Source: Sipunculus nudus (taxonomy: Eukaryota > Annelida > Sipuncula > Golfingiida > Sipunculidae). Taken from it: a stretch of 64,000 nt of DNA. The notes under the pieces are model-generated. The model had not been told where the DNA came from, did not search any database, and worked only from the letters and a program-made list of their open reading frames with translations. This document shows positions 1 through 9,890 of this stretch, piece after piece (the first letter of the stretch is position 1; each line of letters opens with the position of its first letter). The translations under genes and the position numbers were made by a program. The DNA lies in contig CM049306.1 in NCBI GenBank assembly GCA_026874595.1, positions 23,173,019-23,237,018 on the forward strand. Direction: 5' to 3'.

Positions 1-872
1 GATGGCTTAAATGTCTGACCGTCCGGACTGCGCTCAACCTCTCGCTTCTCTCTAGGCTGAGATACCGGTTGCGCTGGACGCGGCACATTATTGCCATAAC
101 GAGGACCTGCTGTAAGGCTGTGTACACCGTGAGCCTCCGTATAACTCTCGGCTAAGTCTACCATACTATCAAAGTCACGACACCGTCTCTCTTTCAAAAA
201 CATAGAGAGATCCCTACTACAGCAGTTTACAAACTGCTCACACATCAACAGGTTAACTACCCCGTCGTAGTCACCTCCGACCCCTGCCATCCCTATCCAA
301 TGGTCTAGGTATCCACTCAGTCTCACCGCAAACTGACTCGGCGTTTCGCCTCGCTCAGGCCTACAAGTCCGAAACTTGTGTCGATAACCCTCTTCGGTCA
401 TTTGGTATCGCTTTAACAAGGCTATCTTTAACTTATCGTAATCCATGGCCTCACTAACCGATAACTGTGTGTAAGTCCCTAGCGCCTTACCCCGCAGTAA
501 CGGACTCAGGTGTAACGCCCAATTCTCCCTATCATAGCCTTGACATACAGCTAATCGTTCAAATCGCTCAAGAAACGCATCTAGCTGATCGTGAGCCTCA
601 TCAAAAGGTGGAAGCTGGATTTTCGGGAATACATCCCTACTTCTCTCTTCTTTAACCCCAGAGTCAGACTTTAACCTTAGAACCTCTAATTCGTGGGCTC
701 TAGCCTCTCGCTCACGCTCTAATTCCCGCTGTTCCTTCTCTATTTCACGTTGCCTAGCTCTTTCCTCATGTTCCTCATCCGCACGCCGTCTAGCCTCAAC
801 ATAATCTTGTAAAGCCTGGTCCTTAAGCCCCAAGGCCTGTCCGCATCTAACAAGTGACTCTAACGTTTCCAT
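1..872 (-). CDS. Retrotransposon gag-like polyprotein, partial (C-terminus outside window)
   Basis: The frame starts at ATG 872-870 and stays open to base 1, giving 290 codons. Residues 1-70 are highly charged and predicted coiled coil, with runs such as EEHEERARQREIEKEQREL. Next comes a block beginning FPKIQLPPFDEAHDQLDAF, followed by WALHLSPLLRGKAL and ETPSQFAVRLSGYLDHWIG. This pattern of two helical blocks resembles the SCAN-like capsid region of gag proteins in invertebrate Ty3/Gypsy elements. A nucleocapsid zinc knuckle would be expected further on and is not reached. The product would be the structural capsid precursor that packages element RNA in the cytoplasm. The frame has no disruption, unlike most repeats nearby. 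The start choice rests on the first in-frame ATG before the coiled coil. Confidence 0.72.
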   Translation of the reverse strand, partial: METLESLVRCGQALGLKDQALQDYVEARRRADEEHEERARQREIEKEQRELEREREARAHELEVLRLKSDSGVKEERSRDVFPKIQLPPFDEAHDQLDAFLERFERLAVCQGYDRENWALHLSPLLRGKALGTYTQLSVSEAMDYDKLKIALLKRYQMTEEGYRHKFRTCRPERGETPSQFAVRLSGYLDHWIGMAGVGGDYDGVVNLLMCEQFVNCCSRDLSMFLKERRCRDFDSMVDLAESYTEAHGVHSLTAGPRYGNNVPRPAQPVSQPREKREVERSPDGQTFKP

Positions 873-1568
873 GGTAACGCTCTAACCTAGTAAGATTCCA
901 GTATCTAGTAATATCCGCTCTTAAAAATCCGTAAATACGTACTGTTAAAGCCAACCTAACGAACCGGCGGTATCCGTACAATAACACTACGGTAGCTCTA
1001 CGCATCAAAATCTACTTATACGGACGGACGGACGGAAGGTCGGACGAAGGGTCAGACGGATGGACGGATGGATATCAAGATATCAATAAACACCATGCAC
1101 CTATGATTACCATGCCAATCGGGAGGGGTAAACTTACCTGTCAAGAGACCCTACCACGTGACCAATCACAAACTAGTGTAGAAAAAATTATACCAGGGCG
1201 TATCTAACAGCATCAAAAATTTTCACTCTAATCTGGGTTTATATCAACCCAATAATGATGTCCAGGTATCACTGAACTAGCATTACTCACAACACATGCA
1301 TGTGTTCTAGCCAAATCTACAAGGTATATGCCGATCTTGAAACAATGTTGTGCTTCAGGTAATATTCTCACTGAATAAATATTAACTCCTAACAGTGGGG
1401 TAATTTCATTGTGCAAGTATACACTACAACATCAGTTTGGTGTCATTTCCAATTATTAATTCAGATCAACTCTTGTTTGAGTATATGAATGTCTGGTTTC
1501 AGTACTGTTTTCTCAGTTCAAAACTTCTGAAACTTACTGTAATTAGCCAGTTTTTTAAGGCTAATTAT
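873..1568 (-). other. Untranslated leader of the LTR retrotransposon, with a GGAC-type minisatellite
   Basis: The stretch between the primer binding site and the gag start has no recognisable coding content. It contains a degenerate GGAC/GGAT repeat at about 1020-1073. On the minus strand an AGGTAAGT donor-like site lies at about 1131-1138, which could permit a spliced transcript; this is only a consensus match. Confidence 0.45.
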
Positions 1569-1586
1569 ATCCTGGCACGCTCGCCA
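1569..1586 (-). other. Primer binding site of the LTR retrotransposon
   Basis: On the minus strand this reads TGGCGAGCGTGCCAGGAT, beginning with the TGG expected opposite a tRNA CCA end. It lies five bases inside the LTR end. Which tRNA primes it was not determined. Confidence 0.6.
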
Positions 1587-1591
1587 TACAA

Positions 1592-2729
1592 TGTCACCCC
1601 TAACTTAACGTGAAAACTTTACAACGGATATATTCTATAAAACCATACGATGGGTTTACGCTCGCCACTTGATTTCACTCATCAAGAAATTAGATCCCGG
1701 TCATTACAGGTGACATTTCCAGGTTCTTTTAAGGACGTGTATTAAAATACCAGACAATCATACACCCAGATCAATAGAAACTATGAGACATCAGGTTAAA
1801 TTCACAAATATAATTCAAGACAATACTTACAGAGACACAGGTGTGAGTGTGTGCGTTGATGTGTCAATACGACAGTTCTTCACCTTAAAATTACAGGATA
1901 TTTACTGAGTCCATGGTTTGTATAAAAAACAATAAAGTCCAGTTCCTTCAGAGATCTCTGGTTACTGTTTTGTGTAGAATCTAGCGTATGGTTAGCACCA
2001 TATAGATCTAGTCTTTCTGAGTTTAGCGATCTTCAACTGATCTTGCTTGTCAGCGACCCGGGTAGGTTTACGTTCACATGGATGCAATAGCGCTCTTTGT
2101 TTACGTAGAGCTTAGAGTCCTTGACCTTGCTCGTGTAGTAATGGTTTCACGGCTTACGGCGGTTATGTATTTAGGTCAAGCTGAACTAGGCCGGCAGGTG
2201 ACGAGCGCTCTATCACTTTATCGCCAATACGAAGCTCTGTCGGCAGCACGGCTGAGTTCTCATGAGCTGGGTCTTTGCCTCATGTAGAAGCTTGCTTCTA
2301 TGCCGTTCCTGGCGTTTCAATGTTCGTGCGTGCGTGCTGCCACCTCAAGCTTCAAGACCCAACTCAACCAACGATCAGCGTCTCTTCTTGAAGTCTGACG
2401 TCACAATCGCCTGTTCACTGTGTACGGCAATCTGGTTCTCTGATTGGCTTATTTCTCAAGTGTCCCATATAAGGATATATGTGACCTAGTTTGACTGTTA
2501 GCGTCACCATGGCGACCCACATACCAAAAATGTAATAATACACACGAAGCGTGACACGGATAAATCAGCTGATAGCCGATGGGATTTCATACAAGAATAC
2601 ACAATATATATATATACAATCAAGACCTGTCAACGCTTTAGGATGACGTTTCACGTCAATATCAATAGAGAACAGACTTCGTTAAACTATGATACAAAAC
2701 ACCGTACATATTGTCACCTATTGTCTGGT

Positions 2730-2733
<4 letters not shown>
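1592..2733 (-). repeat. 5' long terminal repeat, 1142 bp
   Basis: On the minus strand the segment starts TGTCACC (2733-2727) and ends GGTGACA (1598-1592), a 7-base terminal inverted repeat with canonical TG...CA ends. It is followed at the proper distance by a primer binding site and a gag frame. The element is inserted at the edge of a TA microsatellite, so a target-site duplication cannot be judged. The short frames inside it (for example 2078-2489 on +) are not taken as genes. Confidence 0.65.

Positions 2734-2764
<31 letters not shown>
2734..2764. repeat. (TA)n microsatellite
   Basis: An uninterrupted alternating TA run directly abuts the LTR end and probably served as the insertion target. 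Confidence 0.9.
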
Positions 2765-2768
<4 letters not shown>

Positions 2769-3385
2769 TGTACATAAAGTCCCTTTTTGTGAATCATAGT
2801 GAGATCAGAATCCTGATCCGGTCACCTGATTCTCAAAGAGAACCCTGATTGGCCAGTTAGTTGTTTTACTGCTGCTGAGCAAGGAATAATTAAAAAGTTG
2901 GAATATAATCTTTAGAGTAAAAGATGGATATTAAATACTGGAAAATACAAAGTTCAGAGAGGTTGTGAATAAGGTTTCAGGATTACAATATATCACAAGA
3001 GCCTTTGTAACTAAAACTAATCCACTCACTAGTGGCAGGAAGAAAACTATTCCTGTTCTTTCTGCAATGTGCTTCAGCAGTTTGTGGACTTGTTCAGCCT
3101 AAACATGATTCACCAGTGTTCTGGAAAGGCAGATTTTAACCCTTCCTTACCAGAGGCATGCACAGCCAACTTTGTTCATATTACAAAGGCTTATGAAGAT
3201 TCATGATCATCAATGTCTTTGTAGCTTCCCCTACTTATGGTTGAAAATTTATACATATACATATTTTGGACCAGGTGTCATCTTTCAAAATATGCATCTG
3301 GGTGACCCTTGTGTTGAGCCGACTGTAACAGGGTTAAATGACACAGGTTTGCTGTACCATGTTTGATGTTTGTTGATTTCTTCAG
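2765..3385 (+). other. WDR1 intron, no further feature seen
   Basis: AT-rich unique sequence without a recognisable exon or repeat. It ends in the pyrimidine tract and TTCAG acceptor of the first WDR1 exon in the window. The preceding WDR1 exons were not found between base 1 and here. Confidence 0.5.
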
Positions 3386-3493
3386 GTTGTGGTTATGAGG
3401 AATGGAAGGCGGGTGTTTAAATTACCTACAAACTATGAAGGGCAATCAGTCAGCATCCACCCAGGACTAACTGAGGTTGCTGTAGGAGGAAGT
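3386..3493 (+). CDS. WDR1: WDR1 coding exon a (36 codons)
   Basis: Acceptor TTCTTCAG and donor AGT|GTAAGT. The exon is phase 0 at both ends. It encodes the strand pair VVVMRNGRRVFKLP and continues SVSIHPGLTEVAVGGS, a WD-blade turn and strand. Confidence 0.92.
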
Positions 3494-6400
3494 GTAAGTA
3501 CAACATCAGGGCTGAGTCCATTCTGCTTCCCCTGTCTGTCTTTTTCTTGATTATTTTGTGGTAAGGCAAACAAACCCAGGATATATCCACGAAGAACAGA
3601 AAGAGGAAACTAAGTTATTAACTGTTAAGAAAATGTCTTGCTTGATTTAATTTTTCCAAATACAGTTTTAAATGGAATATGAGAAACAAGTTCAAAATAA
3701 GCGACTTCTTTCCACAATCTGCATGATACTGGCATGGAAGGGAACAGTTCTGATGTCATAACAGATGAACATACAAAATAGGCACCCAGTAACATGGTGC
3801 CAATGAACAAAAAAGCTTCTGACCCATTTTTACTGTGACACTTGCAATCGCCCCATGCACATGCTTCACTGTTATGTCCTATGTTCACAAAAACCTGTTC
3901 CCTGAATGATAAATAATGATCACTATCCAGGAACATGATTCATGAATACATAAAAGATAATTTAACCAGGCCATAAAATAATCATGTATGGTACTAAATT
4001 ACACATTTTCCTCTTTCTGTAAATTATGTTTGGCCAATTTGTCATACCAAAAAATATTCTTGAACAAACAGGTGGACAGGGGAGTGAAATGGACCATACA
4101 TGTAAGCAAGGCCTTTAACTCCATCATAATGGGGCCTAGCTCCACTAGGCTGCTCTGCCAGCTTATTCATAAGTTATGAATCATACATGTGATAGGGCTG
4201 AAATTGTAATACAGCTTTGTTTATATTAAAAAGAGTAATTTAATATTCAAGAAGGGGTGTTGAACGAATTGTTGTTGCAAAAATTTTTCATGTAAAAATC
4301 AGATTACATGCATGTACACTAATTAGTGTCAGTAATCATTGAAATTTATGCATTATTGTTCTTTTCATTATAAAGCTCAAGTTTCCTCTAAACAAAATAT
4401 CTATGGTATCTGTATATAAGCTTCCAGTCTATTATGTCAATGAGTGTTTGCAAATGATTTTCTTTATCTAGGATGAAAAGATCCATATCTACACCTTAAG
4501 TAATGATACACTGACACCCAAGCAAGAATTACAGCAGGACGGACAGGTTACAGGAGTCTCATACTCCCCAGATGGGGTCTTTCTGGGTTCGTGTAATGCC
4601 AACAGAAAAGTCACATATTATGAACTGCCTGGTTATGAGGTGAGTTGCATGTTGTAATTAACATATTGCCAAACTAGTCATGTGACTAAACATTCCCAGA
4701 AGGCCCAGGGAACAGTCATAATTATAATAGGGTGTGCTATTTCTATGCATGTATACTTTTATCAACTGTTATCACCTTATCATCTATCAATATACAGCTG
4801 TTAATTAGTCTTTATATCAACCTTAAATCAAAATTAATGTGTTCAGCACAGTTGTGTTGACTTGTAATTTTCACAAGACTGGTCACTGATAATTTGTTGT
4901 TGTTTATGTTTTAAGATTTTTTTTTAGATTAACAGCTCTTGCATTTAGGCCACTCCTGTATTAAGGCCACTACTGTAGTAAGGTCCCTACTGTATTAAGG
5001 CAACTCCTGTATTAAGGCCACTTTTATCCAGTCCCAATAGTGACCTTTATACAGGAGTTCAACTGTAGTTGTGCACATATGCAATTAACCACCTTAGGTA
5101 ACATGGTTTTTCTGTGTCAGCTTTGCCGCATGTACTATGTTGTATATAAACAGGCTCATATATCCATAACAGAGACATGACATGAACTTTCTGAACTGGA
5201 ATAACCTACAGTTCATTAATATGTATGGATAATAAGCCAGAAATGACATAAATTCTACAGAAACAGTTTGTGAACAGCTGGCTTTAAATGCAACAGATCC
5301 ATCAGAGGTCCACAATTGTTGAATCATACTGAGAAGTCCTTGTGACATCCACATCTGAGTGATTATAGGGAATAGAAATTGTTAGGTTCGAATTTTAAAA
5401 TTAGGTCAGAAATAAGAGTAAATATAAGGTTCAAATCTGTCACCTGTGACTCTGATCAGATTATGTGGTACTTTTTAATTTAAACCTGCATTATGCTTTT
5501 TATCCAGAAACCAAGCTAAACTATGAGTTGATTCATGGTATATTTCAGCGAAAGATAAACACGGAGTGGGGCTACCACACGGCTAAGCCCTTGGACTGTA
5601 TGTGGACACCTGACTCGGGTCACCTCGCAACCTGTGCTCTAGATACAAACTGTATTGTGTGGACGCCAGGCCAGAAGATGAAATACACGGTCCTTAAAGG
5701 TACACCTTTTAGGCGACCCTAAACGAATAAATTGTTGTATGTGTCTTGTGACCAAGAATGTATTATATGGAGAAATGTTTAATTTTCTAATTAATAAAAA
5801 ATAATTTGAATTTTTACAAAGGGGTAGAAATAAAACTTGTGCTTCAGTTTTTAAGTGCTTCAGATTTTATTTGAACAACATGGTGCACAATGTGTTATAT
5901 TCCATGACAACTCTATAAATTTTCTAAAAGGACTGAGGAAAGAGCACCAATCTGACTACTAAGTGCTCATTTACAGAAATAATTAGCAAAAAATGGCGCA
6001 GATTCATGGTACTGTTTTTAGCTCAGCTGACTATAAGTCATCTGAGCTATAGTCGTGGTCCTTTGTCCGTCGTCCGTCCGTCTGTCCAGCCATCCGTTAG
6101 TTAACAGGGCACGTTTTAAAACCGGTGGACCTACAAATCCAAAATTCTGCATACCAATAGATGTCCCCAAAATCTCCTACCATACCATAAATTGGGTCAT
6201 TAGGACTTCGTTCCTTCGAGATATTTAGGAAAAACCTCCGTTTTCCATAAAAAAGCCATTTTTACTCTTCAAAGCTGCCTTATATCAAAACCACTGATCT
6301 GTTTTTGATCATATTTAGTATTCATATTTTTCCATACATTTTCTGTGCACATACCAAAAATTAGGTTAGTATTGGGTATTATTTTGAAGTTATGGGCCCA

Positions 6401-7598
6401 AATTTAATGCAGTTTCTTAAAAATCAGGAAATATATTTGCTCACTTAACATGAGAATTGCTGAGGCTGGAGACTTTTTTTCAGGAATATAACTTTATTTA
6501 ATCAAGATTCAATTGTTTACCCAAAATTAGATCTGAATTTTGCAAATTTTTTAAGTTATTAGCATAAATAAAAAATTAGTATCTTAAATTTTGTCCAACT
6601 TTGGCAATGGCACGTTTTTTCCCTGTAAGCACTGTTGATTTAATTTTCACAGCATATATACATAAGGATTTAATCTTAAAATTCTTAAATCTTAAGATCT
6701 AAAATCTGAAATTTCAAAGGAATTGTTTGAAAAGAGTAGCTTTTATTCAAGTTTTCATACACCATGTCAAGTGTTGTTTACATCTGGCCCACCTAGTAAT
6801 ACAGTCTTCACTTGCATTATGTAACCCACCCCAGGCAGCTTGCCTTGGCTTAGCTTGGCCACTACTAGCAGGCTTCCCCTCTGCCCTGCACTCCCATCCC
6901 CCCAGCTGGTGCATAAACTAGATGAATATTATAATTTTCTGTATTTTATTTTATTTTTGGCTATGCTACATTTTAGATTTTGTATTGCACCACCAGGGTT
7001 ACAATGATTAAAGTGCACATTTAATTGTGTCCACAAAGTGATGTATTGCTATGAAAGTGTGGATGTTCATCAGAGTGCTCATTAAAGATTTTAATTTGTT
7101 TGACTTATAACTCATGGTTGTATCAGTTGTTACATGATACTGGCTAAATAATCAAAATTTATATTGCTGATCCTTTATTTCAGTTCATAAAATTAAACAT
7201 TCCCAACTCCAGTTTGCTCCTGGTATAATATATTGGGTGTTTTGATCCTTGGATTAATTTTAACACGTATTAGTTTCATAGTTGAGAATACTTTTCTTTT
7301 TTTTCCTGATACCATTTAAAAAAATAAAAATATTAAAATTTTTCCTGTTAGTGCTGTGGATTTAATTTTCACAGCATGTACACATTAGCATTTCATCTGT
7401 TAAAATCTGAAATTTGAAACTAATTGATCAAAAACTGTAGATTTTATTCAAGTTTCCAGGTACCAAGTCTTCATTGTTTATATCAGGTCATTATAAATGC
7501 AGTGTACTGGGCAGTTACATAACACCTTCAGGTCTGACCTACTGCCACTGTGAGTGTCTGGGTCAGGCTGGGTCAGGCAGTAATTACCAGAGAGCCTC

Positions 7599-7629
<31 letters not shown>

Positions 7630-7706
7630 GGCAGTCCAGCTCTCTCTTTCTCTCTCTCTCTTTCTCTCCCTCTCTCTCCTCTGCTTTTTCTCTTTCTCTC
7701 TCTCCA

Positions 7707-7750
<44 letters not shown>

Positions 7751-9357
7751 ACCCTTATTGCCTCCCTTCCTCCCTCCATCCCATTCTGTTGACAGGTACT
7801 ATAAACTAGATACATTAGCTATAAATGTTGATGCAATTTAGAAATGTGAATCACCTGAAATATTCACAATCACATGTATGTTATACTGTAAATTTATAGT
7901 AACATTCGTAAACCTGGATAAAAATTATGTAATCAAAAAAAGGAATAAATGCAAATATTGTAATTTTTTATTGGCTCAGTAGAATTGGGAAAAAAATGAT
8001 TTGCTTTGTTTCTCCATCTTTCTGTCTGTTTTAAATATTTAATGTTCATGAATAAACGTTTGTTTTATAAGCACTGTTGAATTAAATTTCATATCTTGTA
8101 TGTATATGCAAGGGTGTTGTAACTCTCACCATCCCCTTCTTCATCCCACTGAGGCTTTGCTCCTTGGCACTGTGAACAATAGGTCTATGGCTATAGCATA
8201 AAATTTAATAATTAAAGAAAATATCTGCAGAGAGACAAAGGCGTTGTAACTCTGATCATAACACAACACCCCCCCCCCCATCAAGTCATTGCACCTGTGG
8301 AGTGGGGACGTTATGGCAACTGTATACATATCATAAAATTGATAAAAAAAGGTTTACCAAATAAATTGGATCTCATCAGACAAATGTGTAAACTGTTGAA
8401 CTGTCAACAGCTTATCAAAAATGTAACCAATGGAAAGGCATGGTCAGATCTCAAATATTTTTTGCAACATTTTCTTCAATCATATAAACCAACCATGGCC
8501 CAAATAACCTCTTCCTCTCAAACTTTATCTACATTTCATCATATTTTTAATATTTTAACCTTCTAGGTGGTTCAGTAATGTTGACCATTTGTCAATAGGT
8601 ACCTATGTACATGCCAGAAGTTATGTCAATATTGTGTAATATGTAGACGTGAGGGTCATCAAAATAATGTACCTTGTCAAGACTGATCTTGTCAAGGTAT
8701 CATGTCATACAGTCACAAATTCATAAATCCCCTCATCAGCATAGTTAATCATAACCTTGTATCTGTCAAATTGAAAGCTTGCAGTTTTCCATACACTATA
8801 GATCCTTCAACAAATAGCCTTATCATCATTATACCACTGCTTAGTATACTGTCATTGCATTCATATTTGCTCAAATAAATTGTTTTTTCGACCCCTCCCA
8901 AATAAATAAAAAATAAACCACTATATTTTACTCCATATTAATCCATCAGTCAGATTATTTCATATATAATTTACTCACATATTACATTATATTCCTTTAT
9001 AAAAGCCCAACATGACCATGATATTCATAAGCTTTTTCTACTCAATATAGTATAACAATGGTGATACATTTATAGTCCAATCATGATCAGCTGAGCGCCG
9101 TGACCCATGGGTCCCTTGTTTTATGTAGAATTATGAGTCAGCAGATTTATAGTTAATTGTTAAGCATCAGCTTATGTTAATGTATAAATTAATATTAATG
9201 AGTGAATATAATAAAATTAATATTTAATAATTGTTCATTTTTTTCAGGAGCTCATCAAATGAGCCACGCCTCAGGGGTAGCTTGGCTTGACAATAACACT
9301 CTGGTGTCAGCCGGCCATGACTGCAACCTAAAGCAGTGGACGATCACCCACCAGTGA
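3386..9357 (+). CDS. WDR1: WD repeat-containing protein 1 (AIP1), last four coding exons: join(3386..3493,4472..4639,5549..5699,9248..9357)
   Basis: WDR1/AIP1 is a double beta-propeller that binds cofilin-decorated actin filaments and speeds their severing and capping in the cytoplasm. The four exons give 178 residues followed by TGA and match the C-terminal blades of the family. Recognisable parts are VVVMRNGRRVFKLP, the WD-type turns SYSPDG and WTPDSG, the strand CIVWTPGQK, and the family ending SAGHDCNLKQWTITHQ, which corresponds to the conserved ...EWTITY-type end of WDR1 proteins. Phases are 0, 0 and 1 and agree at each junction, and all introns are GT-AG. The first two-thirds of the protein, including the first propeller, is outside the window to the left. 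The last intron (5700-9247) is enlarged by a 3.1 kb composite repeat. The gene is convergent with CLINT1. A generic WD40 protein is the alternative, but the C-terminal match is specific. Confidence 0.93.
4472..4639 (+). CDS. WDR1: WDR1 coding exon b (56 codons)
   Basis: Acceptor TATCTAG and donor GAG|GTGAGT, phase 0 at both ends. It starts DEKIHIYTLSND and carries the blade turn GVSYSPDGVFLGSCNANRK, ending TYYELPGYE. Confidence 0.92.
4944..5025. repeat. Short tandem repeat, 17-bp unit, about five copies
   Basis: The unit is close to TTAAGGCCACTCCTGTA, repeated about five times with substitutions, in the WDR1 intron. No function is evident. Confidence 0.75.
5549..5699 (+). CDS. WDR1: WDR1 coding exon c (50 codons plus 1 base)
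   Basis: Acceptor ATTTCAG and donor AAAG|GTACAC. It encodes RKINTEWGYHTAKPL, then the WD turn CMWTPDSGHLATCALDTN and strand CIVWTPGQKMKYTVLK. It ends with one base of a glycine codon completed by the next exon. Confidence 0.93.
6015..9120 (+). mobile_element. Composite non-autonomous element, family with GCTCAGCTGA inverted ends (copy 1), in the WDR1 last intron
   Basis: The left end is TTTTTAGCTCAGCTGACTAT, followed within 50 bases by a GTCC/GTCT-rich microsatellite. The right end is CAGCTGAGCGCCGTGACCC followed by ATGGGTCCCTTGTT. The two ends carry short inverted repeats (GCTCAGCTGA and TCAGCTGAGC) and a palindrome close to GTGACCCATGGGTCAC lies just inside the right end. The same pair of ends occurs at 14101/16804 and, inverted, at 12245, 13312, 18845, 19555, 39899, 44422, 60107 and 63532. 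Interior sequence includes a block shared with 38150-39899 and a CT microsatellite. No transposase or helicase frame is seen. The structure resembles Helentron-derived (HINE/pearl-like) elements; that assignment is inference. Confidence 0.65.
7595..7749. repeat. CT-rich microsatellite
   Basis: A long TCTC/TTTC tract inside composite element copy 1. It produces artificial Ser/Leu-rich and Arg/Glu-rich frames on the two strands. Confidence 0.92.
9248..9357 (+). CDS. WDR1: WDR1 last coding exon with stop codon
   Basis: Acceptor TTTTTTCAG after a pyrimidine tract. The first two bases complete the glycine codon from 5699. It encodes AHQMSHASGVAWLDNNTLVS, then AGHDCNLKQWTITHQ and TGA at 9355-9357. 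This is the last strand set that closes the second propeller of the family. Confidence 0.95.
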
Positions 9358-9890
9358 TCAAGTCATCTTCTATATTTAGACACTCAACACATGCTAGCAC
9401 TATAGCGTACATTAATAATCTCAGCCATACGGACAACAGACTGTGTGCTTCCTGTATTAACACTGTAAAGCCATCTTATTTTTTATTGAAGTAAATATAT
9501 ACATGGTTTACTCTTTCCTATTGATGCAGGCCTTCCCATATATTATATATATTTTCTTTCATATTTTCTGTTGTGTTTTTGTTTTTTGGATAGTTAATGA
9601 GCATTTACAGCTGCATATTGAGTCCCAAGATGTAAGATTCAAATTCTAAAACATTATTTGTTAAGTTGTAGAAAATTGACCTAGTTTTAAATCCTCATTA
9701 TTTGTATCCAAATGAGTTAAAGGTTTAATGTTTTACATTAAACTTGTTAATTAACAACTCAAGTCTTTCATGAATTTGGTGGATCTAATGGAAAAGGGAC
9801 CACACTGTTTTTCATAAAAAAATAAGAATAAGTTAAGTCTTAGTTAAGTATGAATGGATGTTACCAATAAAGAATTAGTGCTATAGATCA
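9358..9890 (+). other. WDR1: Probable WDR1 3' UTR
   Basis: AT-rich unique sequence follows the stop. The first good poly(A) signal, AATAAA, is at 9866-9871. The end of the transcript is inferred from this signal only. Confidence 0.45.

Larger units (their letters stand above)
1..2733 (-). mobile_element. 5' portion of an LTR retrotransposon (Ty3/Gypsy-like), antisense in a WDR1 intron
   Basis: Read on the minus strand, the order is LTR (2733 to 1592), a 5-base spacer, an 18-base primer binding site (1586 to 1569), an untranslated leader, then a gag-like frame that is open to the window edge. This is the standard order of an LTR retrotransposon. Pol and the second LTR would lie left of base 1. 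The gag frame has no stop or frameshift over 290 codons, so the copy is probably young. It sits upstream of the WDR1 exon at 3386, against the direction of that gene. Assignment to Ty3/Gypsy is inferred from the gag style and cannot be proven without pol. Confidence 0.75.

Noticed and set aside
6727-6921. A 64-codon frame in copy 1 that is also open in the copy at 38349-38543, with about 84% identical residues
   Set aside because: Both start at TTG rather than ATG, lie in repeat bodies, and most nucleotide differences change the residue, so selection on a protein is not supported.
7474-7815. Ser/Leu-rich and Arg/Glu-rich frames on opposite strands
   Set aside because: They are translations of a CT microsatellite.
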